DNA of 64,000 bases from Ectobius pallidus (GCA_964059195.1 CAXKWD010000011.1:35268066-35332065); one strand, 5' to 3'; counted from the first letter of the stretch, positions 26,150 to 37,573 are shown. Notes: generated by a model from the sequence alone, not told the origin. Numbers and translations: made by a program.

Positions 26150-26279
26150 CAGGACTGGGTGTGTGTGTGTGTCCTTAGGTTTAAGTAGGTAGGGGACTGG
26201 CGCACCCCGGTAACAAATCCGCTGAGAATATCCCCTTACGGGATCACCAGGGGTCGCTCGCGAACCTGAGGAATAACTA
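26150..26279. mobile_element. Small SINE-like insertion inside the LTR element
   Basis: 130 bp with a (GT)n stretch and the words CCTTAGGTTTAAGTAG and GGGGACTGG are flanked by an exact 12-bp duplication AGTTCCTGTGTT (26138-26149 and 26280-26291). The long duplication indicates LINE-machinery insertion. It is GC-richer than its surroundings and inserted after the LTR element's internal sequence was formed. Confidence 0.7.
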
Positions 26280-28385
26280 AGTTCCTGTGTTGGTAAATCA
26301 GTAGAACATGTTGTATTTAAAAAAGCAATTTGGAATCACATCGTAATGAAAATTATTATAATTTTTCTTTTAAAATTATTCCTGAAATCTTTACATCTTT
26401 ACAATTCTTTAATAACATTAATTTACCTCTTTTCTTTAACTTTTAAACATACTTTTTATTCATACATATTCCTGTTGAAATTTCATCTTTAAATATTGCA
26501 TATAGTCTATATTTCACATATGACACATAACAATGTAGCACATATAGCTTATATGTCAAATAGCCTGTGTAACACATTTAGCACATAACAATGAAATGCT
26601 ACTAGATAATGGATTCCATAAGGTACTTCTTATAGGAAAATATATTATTGACTTTGAACATATATCTCTGGTACTTCTGCGTAAAAAGATGTATAAATGT
26701 AGATACGCACTCTTTTTTTGTTATATAATTATATATTAATAATTCTCTTTCCAAATATATATTATAGTATTTGGTTGCTTACATGTTTTAACATATGTTT
26801 ACTTATGTAATATAAATTTTATCTGATGACATGTATGCATATTTAAATTTTAATTGATCCAATATAATATTTTCTTGGTTTGCCTGGATGTATTGAATAT
26901 ATTGATATATTGATATATTGAGTAATATTACTATCCAAAACTATTATAAAATAAAAAAAAACATAAAAACGTAATTGATCTAATAAAAATACTCGAATTT
27001 CACATACCAACTTATTTTCTTAAAAATAAATAAATGGTTCTAATAATTTAATGGCTTAATTTAATACAAAAATTGTATAGTATACTCATGAGGTTCCATA
27101 TCGTGTAATATAGCATTGACCTTTTGATAAGTTATAATTTATAACTGAATAACTTCTGATTGAGTATGTAAGCTTTAACTAATAAATCAAAATTATGTTG
27201 ACATTCAAAAATAAAATTACTTGAGTGTTCTATCCACGATGAACACACATTCTTTTCAAATGCATTAAATTGTGTTAAAAACACAAAAATGAAATTTGTC
27301 ATTTATGCAAAAATAGTGGATTTCACTATTGACATGTATTTCAATTTGAATTGCAATATATTTTCATTTTGAAAAATAATAAATAATGGGGAATTATTAT
27401 TATCTTTAAATAATATTTTTATCCAACATCATTTAAACTTATCAGTTTACTTCTTGTTGATGTTAAAATCTTTCAAAGTGATTGGACTAATATCAGCGTA
27501 GGTGAAACAATATGTTGTTTACTACCTTTTATCTCTGTTAATTTGTTGCCTTGCAATCTAAAATATCATTGGAATATTCACAAATTTGTTTTATTTCATC
27601 TGCTCCCTCTTTAATGCGAACTAACCTTAATTGCGTATTTAATGCTTTAATTTTACTTCTTATTCTTAAATATTGAATGGTTTTTCAAAAGTATCTTTTT
27701 TTTACCTAAAAATCTGTGTTAAATCACATTCACCTTCATTTAAATTCAGTATTAAACAACTAAATTTTTCTCTTCTTATATTACTTATACCGTACTACTA
27801 TTCCCTCACAACAACATATATTATTAGTTAGTATTTATTTTTCACAATACCTAATTCCTTTTTCTCTATTAAGAAACTGAACAAAAGTTTCTAAATATCC
27901 TAGTAATTTTGCACAAACATTCTGTTGAAAAATTACTTTTACATTCTTATTCTTTTTCAAATCCTGTCTTATTATTACATCCTATGTATCAGGTAATTTT
28001 TCCTTTACTTAAAATTTACTTATTTCTTTCTCATTGTACACTACCTCAACTGTAAATGATTCTATTGTAATCGAATTACACTGTAATTTATCTTTCTTAC
28101 TTATTCCCTTCTTTTATTTATGAGACTATTTCGCCTTACTAATGACTACTGAACTAGTGTCAAAAGCACTAATCCAACTCCATTTAACAAGCCCTCGAAC
28201 GTTGCGTAAAAGGAAAATGGATTTAAATATTTCTTTTCTTTCTTGATTAATTTCTTTATTACTATCTTTCTTCTCTTTGTATAGTCTGGCCTGGACCTAT
28301 ACCTAACTCTACCTGGGTGAACACATGGCTGAGCAGTACAACTACTGTGCGTCCCTGGTTTGTGGACTGAACTATTTCATGTCTC

Positions 28386-28463
28386 ACAATGGTGCGGTGA
28401 CCTTTTACATGTGATTGCCCTGCAATCCTTCATAACGTGTCCAAACTTTTGGCACTTATGACT
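28386..28463 (-). pseudogene. Relic of gag zinc knuckles in the LTR element
   Basis: On the minus strand the segment reads as a CCHC-type knuckle (KCQKFGHVMKDC) whose first cysteine position is Ser, followed by a second shorter Cys/His cluster and then a stop. This is typical of retrotransposon Gag and shows that the element derives from a gag-coding ancestor. The surrounding frame is broken. Confidence 0.55.
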
Positions 28464-29668
28464 TTGTATCGCTCAAGCGTATACATTTTTTTTTCTTACC
28501 ATTGCGTTAAGCAACTGGTGATCTCTCATCTTTGTTCTGTTTGGTTTAAAGCTGTTTACATTGGATCTGCGCTCACTCTCCTCCGTTTTAGTTCTGTCAA
28601 AAATTTCTCAAAATTATAGCTTAACTGCTTCCCGTATTACATTATTAAAATACCGTTAATGAAAATAATTTTTACTAATCTGATTATCATCTTACGGCCA
28701 CCTGACGATAGGTCAGCTCCTCATGACGTTGTAAATTTTATTTGTGCTGTCTAGTGCATTCGCAATCAGCTGAGCTACTCTCTTACCTTACTGCATTACG
28801 TTCTCATTCGGACTTTGCCTTCCCTGACATAACTGATTAAGGTTACAGTAGTAAACAAACGTTCGTTGAACTGAATAGTGTCTATAATTTCTGCTTAACG
28901 TCATTCCTCATTATCTTTAATGTTTAATCTTTTTTTAGTCTCTCCTGTGATTTTTACTAATACATATCAAAACAATGCTCTCTCTTAAGTGAGTTCTACC
29001 AATGTGTAAACTGATTTTTACATTATCAACAAAATCGTTAAAATTCTTTTGTATCTCCCGTAAAATCTTTATCAAATAAATTTGCTGCTGCTATTGTTAA
29101 AATCTCTATAAACATTAGCTCTCAAAATAATTTGTATTTAGTAATTCCATTCTATTCGCGTTTTGTAAAAAATGCTGTTCTTTTACTTTTTCTTCCATAA
29201 TTTAAAAAGTTATTTAATTAAATAATATATACTTTATTTATTATTTCTTTATTATTATTTATTTCTTATTAATTAAATTATTATTGATTATTGTTACTAT
29301 TATTACTTAATATTTATTAAATGAACTAATACTGAAGCAGATCGCACATCCAATGGGGGGTTTTTTACGTCGTATTACTGTATAACTTACTTGGTGAAGA
29401 TATTGAAGGGAAGACACCACACCTCGGTGCGTCACGAACAATTATTGAAATTCCACACAGACTGGATAGGGCCTGCTTACCGAAATGGCGCCTCCATTCT
29501 GGACTGCTAGTCCTAGAACCTCAGAATGGTTCCGGCTGTGAAAGGTGTCCGCCACTGATGCCTTCGTCTGGAAAATACCGGGGTTTCGGGTATCACCAAG
29601 AGGAAAGAAGTGAAGACAGCTCCTGGTCCCTCGGGGAGAAGAGTCATCTGAAGTGAAGAGTAGAAAAG

Positions 29669-29923
29669 TTACAGATGATCTATTGTTGTTATCGATACGC
29701 CGTTCTCCGTAGTCGATCTTCTTCCAACTATTCTGCCAACCACTGGAGGTTGTTCCGCAGCTACTCGTCTTCTATTTTCTATTTGATGTCTTTTTCTATT
29801 TCGTGTGGTTAACGCTGCTGGGACTTTTATTATTCTGATGATAATGTGATTTCGTTCTTGTTCAGTTGGGTTGTTGGTTACAGGTGCTTCTTCAGGTATA
29901 AAGTTTGCAGTAAATCTCTCCAT
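29669..29923 (-). pseudogene. 84-codon open frame at the gag position of the LTR element
   Basis: It is the first minus-strand open frame after the primer binding site, starting about 90 bp downstream of the 5' LTR. It is rich in Arg, Asn and Glu, with a basic stretch in the second half, and ends early at a stop. Position and composition suggest a truncated Gag N-terminus. No diagnostic Gag motif is visible, so this rests on context. Confidence 0.4.
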
Positions 29924-29995
29924 TGTAGTGTAGATATAGTTTATGAAGTGATGTGTAGACTATCCACCGTAGCTTAAATCAATGAGCTTATATCC

Positions 29996-30011
29996 AACGC
30001 CGCTGCCACCA
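29996..30011 (-). other. Primer binding site of the LTR element
   Basis: Read on the minus strand, TGGTGGCAGCGGC starts immediately after the 5' LTR. TGG at this position is what pairs with a tRNA CCA end. The tRNA species cannot be assigned from the window. Confidence 0.7.
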
Positions 30012-30735
30012 TGACGTGTAATCGTACTGGTAGCGATAGTACGATACCGCTAATATTAATTTCTTCTACGTCAAATATTTATTTCTTCTGTGAATTCGGC
30101 TTTTCCCTTGAGAAAAGCTAAGCTCTTGAATATCAGCTGTTCTCGTAGATGTAGTCTTGTTGTTTATTTGAAGCACTGAAGTCTAGATGAGGAGAATAAT
30201 TAATTACTAAAATAAATACGAAGTATTGACGTGATGAATAACATAAGTTCTATAGTTTATTCCAATCAAAGTATACAGTAATGAAGATTTGACAGTAGTC
30301 AACTGTCGACGTTCAAGTTACATTGTGCCCCCTGAATAACAAATATCCAGAGTTTTTATACAAAATAATACGTCATTGATGACATAGTATTTCCTACTTT
30401 GTTAGAGAAATGGGAGAAGATTAACCTTCATATCAGCAATAAAACTGCTTGTATAATTAATATTATTGTCTTAAAAATGACATTCCTAAAATAACTGATG
30501 AATCGGATCTGCTGTAATGTGATATTCTGCATGGTATTGCATCCGCTTTCCTGGTCATATGAGACACTAGGAAGCTACTCGCATACTTATCAATGCGTGC
30601 AAAACTGGCACTCTTACATTAACTTTAACTTTCTATTATAAATCTGTCAGAAAATATTACTTGAAATTTTCCTAAAATAAATGTATTACAAAAGTGTCTT
30701 TATACTATTCTTTTATATGACGCTGTTACACGACA
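30012..30735 (-). repeat. LTR (5' LTR of the minus-strand element)
   Basis: 724 bp, partner of the repeat at 24837. A TATAAAAG box occurs shortly after its minus-strand start (+ strand CTTTTATA near 30710), a plausible promoter element. Confidence 0.95.
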
Positions 30736-31227
30736 TGCCTACGTTTTCTGGGCTCGTAACGAAATACACCGTAATGAAAAGAACAAATTGCAAATAACTT
30801 ATTTTTCATAAATCGTCAATAATTATTGATTAACCAATTGGGTAGGCATGCCATACTTCAATAGGACATTCATTAATTTCACAAGTCAACAGCCAAAATG
30901 TATTCGAGATAAAATTAACCATACATTACTAATTTGGGGTCGCTAAACACAAAAATGACATCCATTTTTGTCTGTTAGTTCTCATTTCTGCAATACACAG
31001 GTCAGTTTGTTTTACTAAAAACAGGATTTTAGCCGAGTAACTTTGTTTGAAACAGACTGTACCGGAAATTTAAGGGTGAATTTATGGCTCTATCATATAA
31101 GTGAAACCCTCAAACTGATATTCCTTTATAAATTCAGTTCAGTTCTTGCTTTGTGAGTGAGAAAACTGTCTATCAGTGTGCTTTGAAATAGTTAAAATAG
31201 GGAGTGATTTAATCGTTATTGTGAGTG

Positions 31228-32297
31228 ATTATAATTATAATTGAATCGGTCATTTAAGAAAGGGCTCAATGACACTTTTTTCCAAAATGGATGTTATGAG
31301 GTAAATGGATTCACCAGGGGTAGATGCATGATTCTGTTAAAGAAATACCCAATTCCACCTACTAATGTTAGTTCTACAGCAGCTTCAATACTGAACCTTC
31401 CTGATTCCTAGCAGTGAATGTAAGACTTATGGTCATTGTTCCTTGATTTCGGTTTAATCAAGAGATGTATCTATAAGCTAGATAGAATTCTTTCTATCAT
31501 GGAATATGTATATCAGCAAAACAAGGAAGATTTACAGTTTTATTGGTATTGACTGATGACATTCTACAAGTCTCAACATAGTGGCAAAATTATTACAAAA
31601 AGACTGAAACCTAAGTTGTTTAATGAATGTCATTATGATTCAAAGAACCCAGTACAAATTTGTGCTTCAACATACATTAGGGGTATATCAGCCACACCTT
31701 TGATCTGAAATATCTGCAATATCAACTGTGAAACTTCCTGAGAAGTGTGCTTATGAAAATAATGTTCCCGTTTACACCAAGCAAGATTTGTCAAAACTAA
31801 TGTGTTATAACGTATACCAAAAGAACATAAGCATTTCTGTGTAGACATTCTTGCATGGCCTACTTGCACCAAAGAAGCTGACGAATGAAGAAAGTATTTT
31901 ACACTTATTGTATGTTTTCATTGATGTAGGACTGTATTCAGTATTCAAGACATTAAGTTGTCCATACATCATATTTTAATGCTACATAAATCAATCATAA
32001 TAGTTTATTTTATTTTAAAACTGTGTTTTTGAACAATTCCAATGTTAAGTGTGAGGGATATACTTTTGAAAGGGCTCAATTCCATTATTTTCAATTACTA
32101 TAATACATCATGTAAGCACACTGTATTTCTGTATCACATGTAGATATCTTAAAAACACCTATAATAAGACATTGCATATGCAAGAATTTACTAACTGTCA
32201 ATGTTTCTGTAAATAAACAGTTTTTTCTCTCTCCTGAAAAGTTATCTTTTCTGTCATTAAGCCCTTTCATAAATGACCGATTCAATTATAAAATAAC
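31228..32297. mobile_element. Decayed DNA transposon with ~45-bp terminal inverted repeats
   Basis: TAATTGAATCGGTCATTTAA followed by GAAAGGGCTCAATGACA at about 31237-31275 is mirrored at 32256-32297 (TGTCATTAAGCCCTTTCATA, then TGACCGATTCAATTATA). The internal minus-strand frame 31633-31872 (79 codons) has no motif I recognise. Superfamily and target duplication could not be determined. Confidence 0.65.
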
Positions 32298-32351
32298 ATA
32301 TATGCGTATATATTATCCTTTCTGTAATAGAATTGGCATGAAAGGCACAGA

Positions 32352-33285
32352 ATGCCGCGAAAGTGTGTTAACAATCCAAATAACTTTTGTTTTATCTGTG
32401 GAGAAGTGACTTTTAAATCGCAAAAGGTATGGTTAACTCCTATTGTTAAAAAGGCCTATCATCTCTATTTTGGTTGCAAGGTTGGTGATCAGGACAAATC
32501 GTTTGCACCCCATATTTGTTGTCGTACTTGTTTCACAAACCTACGCGAGTGGCTAAATGGAAACGGGCGATATATGAATTTTGCTATACCAATGGAAACA
32601 GGGTTATACGAAATATTGTTGCTGTTTATGTGAATGGGATAATCGTGTGAAGGACAAACACTATGCAACAAAGCAAGAACCAGGTATTAAAAACATTGTT
32701 TACAGACCACTGGTTGACAAGACTGAAATAATATTACCTGCGTTGCACATTAAGTTGGGACTAATGAAAAACTTTGTAAATGGTATGAATCAAAACGGAG
32801 AAGCATTTTAGTATCTCTTTCATAAATTTCCACGATTAAGTGAATCTAAAATCGGAGAGGGAATATTCATAGGTCCCCAAATAAGAAAACTAATGGCTGA
32901 TGAACATTTTCATGGACTTCTAACAGGCAAGGAGAAATCTGCATGGGTAGCGTTCACTAGAGTTGTACTTAATTTCCTTGGCAACAAAAGGGCGTCTAAT
33001 TACAGAACATTAGTGGACAATATGTCGATGGCTTATAATAGAATGGGGTGCAACATGTCTCTCAAGATGCATTTCCTTCACTCTCACCTGGTCTTCTTCT
33101 CTGACAATCTTGGAGCAGTAAGCGACAAGCATGGTGAACGTTTCCACCAAGACATCGCTACTCTAGAACGATGTTATCAGGGGAAATGGAACACGTCTAT
33201 GATTGCTGACTACTGCTGGTCTGTAGTAAGAGATGCTCCTAAGATCAAGTACACTAGAGAAGGCAAAAGACCACGTTTATGAGGT
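32352..33285 (+). pseudogene. Broken, internally deleted copy of a multicopy cysteine-rich protein gene
   Basis: The 5' part (32352-~32600) encodes a Cys-rich N-terminus with FCFICGEVTF, KKAYHLYFGCKVGDQDK and HICCRTC. The next part, in another frame (~32600-32808), reads GYTKYCCCLCEWD and LPALHIKLGLMKNFV, meets a TAG, then continues to 33282 with GNKRASNYR, CNMSLKMHFLHSHL and HGERFHQDIATLE. From memory, the same blocks occur in a large multicopy family of uncharacterised insect proteins, in which a long middle part separates the Cys-rich head from the rest. Here that middle is missing and the frame shifts at the join. Absence of introns and the decay suggest a dead transposon-borne or retroposed copy. 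Biochemical function is unknown. Confidence 0.75.
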
Positions 33286-33299
33286 ATGTGATTAAAGAC

Positions 33300-34539
33300 T
33301 ACGTATATTTTCTTGCACGAACAACAATGAAGGCTATATAGCCGATATCTTCTAAACGAGAACTAATAAAAAAAAATTACTGCCATTTTCGAATTTAGGA
33401 GGCCAAATTACATAAGAATTGATACATTTTATTTCGGATACAAAAAACTTTTTAAATTTTGTTGACTTGTGTTTTTAGAATAGGCTATGTACTGGTAATA
33501 ATGAAAGTAAATTGTAGAATCACAAAACATTTCAACATAAAGTGAAACAAAAGAATATAAAGTAATTATAATTATGCATTCAAAAGTGATTTGAAAGATT
33601 CCTTGAAGACTTGAAAATACGGTACAGCAAAGCTCTGATATTCCAAAAAGAGCACAAATCTCATCCCTGTAGGTTTTCTTCTATAAAGGGTCATTTTTAT
33701 TTTCCATGTTCTCATGAACAGAATCTAGTTTACAGTTGGTTGTCATGACAATTTCATCTATAATGTCTCCGTGAAGAGAAGCCGCCATATTTGTTCTGGT
33801 GTCAAAATTTTCCCCAGAGACAGAGCTTTGACATTAATATTTTTATTACGTTTTGTTCTTACCTGCTATTTATTGCATGTACAGGCTGGGATCTCAGGTA
33901 AAGCAATTTGTTTTCTTTAAATATTCAATCGGTTTATCAATTTAAGGTCAATTACATTATTAGAATCGCTGGCTTGTGGGAATGACACTACATCTATGGA
34001 AGTATTATTTTGCACCTGTTTTTTGATGGATTTAGTAGACTCATGATCTGCCCCACCTTGTTGGTCTCCTTGAACTGTCTCTTTGACACTGTAGTATCCC
34101 AGGACTTCATGATCATAGTCCGAAAAATCCGAAGAGCTGCCATGGTTAGATTACTCATATTTATCTTCTTCATGTATATACAAATCAACAGAGTATATGT
34201 CTACCTCAGAATCTGGTTCAGAATCACCTAATGAGGAACCAATGCCATGCTCACCATCCTCTTGGTGCGATCCAAAATGGTAGTCTGTATTCTGTCCATT
34301 GTAGAAATCTAAATTGATAAAATAGAATACTTGAATAAAAAAATTGTGAAAACTAATTTCTTGGATATATGTACAGAAACAGTGCATTAGAAGGAATATC
34401 CATCTAGATGACGGGTGAATTTTACATACACTATGAGGAATATCCGTCTGTCAGGTGGCTTCGCTCCCATCAAATCATTCAGTGTGACCATGATAATCAT
34501 ATAAGCAAACAGACAATGTGATCACATGAATGACTAAGT
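33300..34539. other. Intergenic DNA with a possible minus-strand exon relic
   Basis: On the minus strand a pyrimidine-poor AG acceptor near 34311 opens a frame rich in Asp, Glu and Ser (SLGDSEPDSEVD). It meets one stop near 34152 and then stays open with similar acidic content to ~33930. This could be a relic of an acidic protein or transposase N-terminus, but no family is recognised. Confidence 0.3.
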
Positions 34540-35183
34540 GAGCATTCACACCAAAGTAGCATAGCATGCGAATCGCACTACCTGGATGCAGGCTGCACAT
34601 CGAGTTGCATGGTTCACAGTTTTGCATTCATACCGAAGTAGCAAATGTGATCTGCAGTTTAACGTAAATTATATATTTTCACTTGAACTATTGAGAAACC
34701 CATTTAAAATAATGTAATTTACCTCAAGAGGATATAGTTTCAGCAATTTTAATCCAGGCTTTTTTCTTACTGGTTTCGATTGCCATATCATATAGCCTAC
34801 GCATGTACAAATGGTAGCTCTCTTTCCAGCGGTTTTCATGACATCTTTGCCGTAATCTACCGCTACACAAGCGAATATGTGTTGAATTTTCTTAACAATT
34901 AGAAAACAGCTGAAAAGGCAACTGTACACATGCGTTGTCCCAAGAAGCATCGCATGAAATAAGTCCCGAGTAGGATTGCATGAAATAAGTCCCGAGTAGC
35001 ATCTCATGAAATAAGTCCAGATCTATCTGAAGAAATGAATGTCGCACTCTGCAAGATTAATTATTTCCACGCTACTGCAGTATGAAGGCTTGAACTTGTT
35101 TATTTGGTATTTAAAATAAGTACCGCACAACCTGCATCCAACTATTGTGACTCCCTTGCTACGCTACTTCTGTGTGAATGCTC
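34540..35183. mobile_element. DNA transposon remnant with ~28-bp terminal inverted repeats
   Basis: GAGCATTCACACCAAAGTAG at 34540 is mirrored by CTACTTCTGTGTGAATGCTC ending at 35183, and related words recur just inside (CATTCATACCGAAGTAGC). A 27-bp unit (CATGAAATAAGTCCCGAGTA) is repeated three times in tandem at ~34955-35020. No transposase is visible and no clean target duplication was found. Confidence 0.6.
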
Positions 35184-35189
35184 CCTGAC

Positions 35190-36490
35190 ACTCAAACGAG
35201 ACTCTTCGAGTATATGAACATGATAGAAGCCTAATCTGTGCTCTGGTAGCAAAAGACGTAAACATATCTGTCTGTGATGTTACCTCATTCCACAATCTTT
35301 GCAATTAACGTTGCGACATGGGTTATGCACCCCTAGATTGCCTCCCAACATTCCGATTGGCTGGCTATGCATGTTTGAATTATTTTGATTGTGTCGTACA
35401 ATTCTGCCAATAGCTTTAAGTGTGGGAAGAACAAGCATGAGTTTAATGACAGGCAGCATGAGGTTTGAGACGTGCAAGGTTTGTGCAATAATCTAGGTTT
35501 GTAATGGTATAGGTTAGGTTAGCTAAGGTTTAGTTTAGTGACAGGTAGGTCTAGCGGCAACACCATAACCAGTATCAACATTGTCAGATTGCCAACACCT
35601 TTTCACAATGAGATTATTGTGACCACCTACTGTAACCAGTACAAATTACGCCATTTTTAGGTTATATAACTTAAGTGCTCACTTCTTCACAATTTTTCTT
35701 TAATTTCACAGATTTTTAAGAACATACATTTTGTATACAAATTCTGTAGGTTCTGAAGAACATTACAACCTCAAATATGGCTGAGTTTCACGTTCCTAAA
35801 AATAGAAAATACAGCATGCAGAGTCCCAAAGAATCCCAATATCTCCCTACTTTCTTCTTATGTTAGTCAGTGACTAAGAAGTAAATGTTGAATATTATAA
35901 TAAAACTATTATGGTTCGTGTGTATTAGATTAATCCTTTGCCTTCCTCTAGAGGTCATTTTTATAACTGATACTGCTGAAAGTCTTTTAGTAATAAAACT
36001 TTCAACAAAATTAGGAAAATACCGTGTAGCCTACATCTGATGAGGATGAATGATGATGGACTTTGAAATTAGTTCAGGTAGCCTACTTATACAGAAAGTG
36101 GAGTATACATGCAACATCCAACTCAATATATATCTTATATTATATAGCACACTGTGTCAACTTCCAATATAATTTTGAATTAGTGTTTATTACTTGAATG
36201 AAACCTTTACTCATGATGCCCATATGCCCTGCCCGAGGAGTGATGGGGTGTAAATGAATGATGGGTGAATGAACGACAACACTGATCATAGTTTCAATTT
36301 TTAGAGTGTTATAATTCTTTTCATGTATTGTCATATTATGCAGACTACCTGTCAGCAGTTTTTGAAATATGAATCTTTCCTTTCCCCCAAAAATTAGTGA
36401 ATTTTATATGCTATGTAGTTGAGTTGGGGTGTTGAGCAACATCTGTACACAGTAATCAGAACCTTTCTTTTCTTCTGTTCTTTTCTTTAG
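35190..36490 (+). other. Sequence upstream of the first visible TUT exon
   Basis: This probably comprises promoter, 5' UTR exon(s) and intron, because 36491 is preceded by a good acceptor (TTCTTTTCTTTAG). No 5' exon or promoter motif can be picked with confidence. Confidence 0.35.
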
Positions 36491-37163
36491 GTGCTCTTAG
36501 AGATTAAACATGGCTGAATCCTTGAATGGGGCCCGTCCCAAAATTGGAAAATCGAAGAAGAAGCGAGATAGGAAGAAGAAATTTGAAGAAAACAAAAATC
36601 AAAGAAATTATCATTATAACCAGCCAGAGGAAGCTGCAGACTGGGATCACTGTCCAGAAGAACCAAATAAAGTAGAAATGAATCAGATAAGAGCCCCAAA
36701 TATGAAAACAAGAGAAAACTGGGTTGAAGGCCCAGAAAAGCCAAGTAAGATAGAAAAGAATCATATAGAGAGGCCCAAAATGGGTGCACGGGAAAATTGG
36801 GTTGAAGGCCCAGAAAAGCCAAGTAAGATAGAAAAGAATCATATAGAGAGGCCCAAAATGGGTGCACGGGAAAATTGGGTTGAAGGCCCAGAAAAGCCAA
36901 GTAAGATAGACAAGAATCATATAGAGAGGCCCAAAATGGGTGCACGGGAAAATTGGCGCGATCGTCGTGAAAAGCCAAATAAAATGGAGATGAATCAAAT
37001 GGGTAGCCCGAACTTGGGAGCAAGCACATCAGGTAGAGGGAATTGGAAAGAAGCTGCTAGAAACCGTCTCACTGTGGCTTTACAAGAACCATTTATAGTG
37101 CCTATGCTTGATTTTAAACAAGCCGCAGTGTATGAATCACATTCCATCCAAACTCTACAGCAG
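36491..37163 (+). CDS. TUT4/TUT7-like uridylyltransferase, exon 1 of the visible coding region
   Basis: The start codon is ATG 36510, 19 nt after the acceptor at 36489-36490, and 36510-37163 gives residues 1-218. The exon ends CAG before GTAATG, phase 0. The N-terminus is very basic (KKKRDRKKK near residues 17-25), a possible nuclear or RNA-binding tract. Residues 45-174 are five tandem 26-residue repeats, each starting with Trp and containing P-E-(K/E)-P-(S/N)-K; the second and third are identical at DNA level. The remainder (GNWKEAARNRLTVALQEPF) leads into the zinc finger of exon 2. This region matches no known domain. Assignment to the gene rests on phase and on the following exon. Confidence 0.8.
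36642..37031 (+). repeat. Five 78-bp coding repeats in the TUT N-terminus
   Basis: Units start at 36642, 36720, 36798, 36876 and 36954 with an exact 78-bp step, so frame is kept. Units 2 and 3 are identical, unit 4 differs slightly, and units 1 and 5 are diverged. Near-identity of the central copies points to recent amplification. The opposite strand is open throughout, which is a side effect of the repeat composition. Confidence 0.92.
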
Positions 37164-37500
37164 GTAATGTACCTTGATTGAAGCATCTTTTTCTGTCACC
37201 CAAGACAAGCTTGTGGACGAATTGAGTTTAACACAAGTTTGTAGAATAAATGTACATTTCAGTTTCTGACTTTTGTCAGTTTGTGCAGCAAACCCTAATT
37301 TAGTCCTACATTAATTCTTGACTGATTTATGTAGCCTATTCATATATCCACAAAATACATATGAGGCATCTAGGTGCTCAAAAATCACTACTTAGTGTGC
37401 CTCACATTACTGCATATGACATAACTTGTCTGTCTGTGAGGTAGACCATTAGGGCAATCAGTCATAGGAGCGAGGTTCCATCTGGCGCTGTGAATTGAAC

Positions 37501-37573
37501 TCCGGCTTGGCTCAGTTGGTAGAGCATTGGCGCGAATAGCCAAAGGTCCTGGGTTCAAGTCCCAGTGTCGGAG
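37501..37573 (+). tRNA. tRNA-like cloverleaf (pseudogene or SINE head), anticodon position GAA
   Basis: 73 nt fold as a full cloverleaf. The acceptor stem TCCGGCT/TGTCGGA has a T-T mismatch at 7:66. The D arm is GCTC-AGTTGGTA-GAGC, the anticodon arm TTGGC-GCGAATA-GCCAA, the variable loop 5 nt, and the T arm CTGGG-TTCAAGT-CCCAG. A run of five T at 37577-37581 could end Pol III transcription. Against a working tRNA-Phe: C at position 33 instead of the near-universal T, G at 32, and an acceptor stem unlike eukaryotic tRNA-Phe. It may be a tRNA pseudogene or the head of a tRNA-derived SINE. It lies in the first TUT intron. Confidence 0.6.

Larger units (their letters stand above)
24837..30735 (-). 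mobile_element. Non-autonomous LTR retrotransposon, 5.9 kb, minus strand
   Basis: Two 724-bp long terminal repeats, differing at only four positions, flank 4451 bp of internal sequence. The whole is bounded by a 4-bp duplication TGCC (24833-24836 and 30736-30739). On the minus strand a primer-binding-site-like TGGTGGCAGCGGC abuts the upstream LTR and a purine tract TAAGGGGGAAAG abuts the downstream LTR, which fixes the orientation. The internal region holds only a short gag-like opening frame and zinc-knuckle relics. No protease, reverse transcriptase or integrase is visible, so mobilisation would need another element. High LTR identity implies a recent insertion. Confidence 0.93.

Noticed and set aside
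34955..35020. Three short direct repeats resembling a mini CRISPR array
   Set aside because: There are no unique spacers; units are directly tandem inside a DNA transposon remnant in a eukaryotic genome.
36487..37029. 180-codon minus-strand frame opposite TUT exon 1, and a second overlapping one
   Set aside because: It is the antisense of the 78-bp coding repeats; the repeats themselves generate the open frame.
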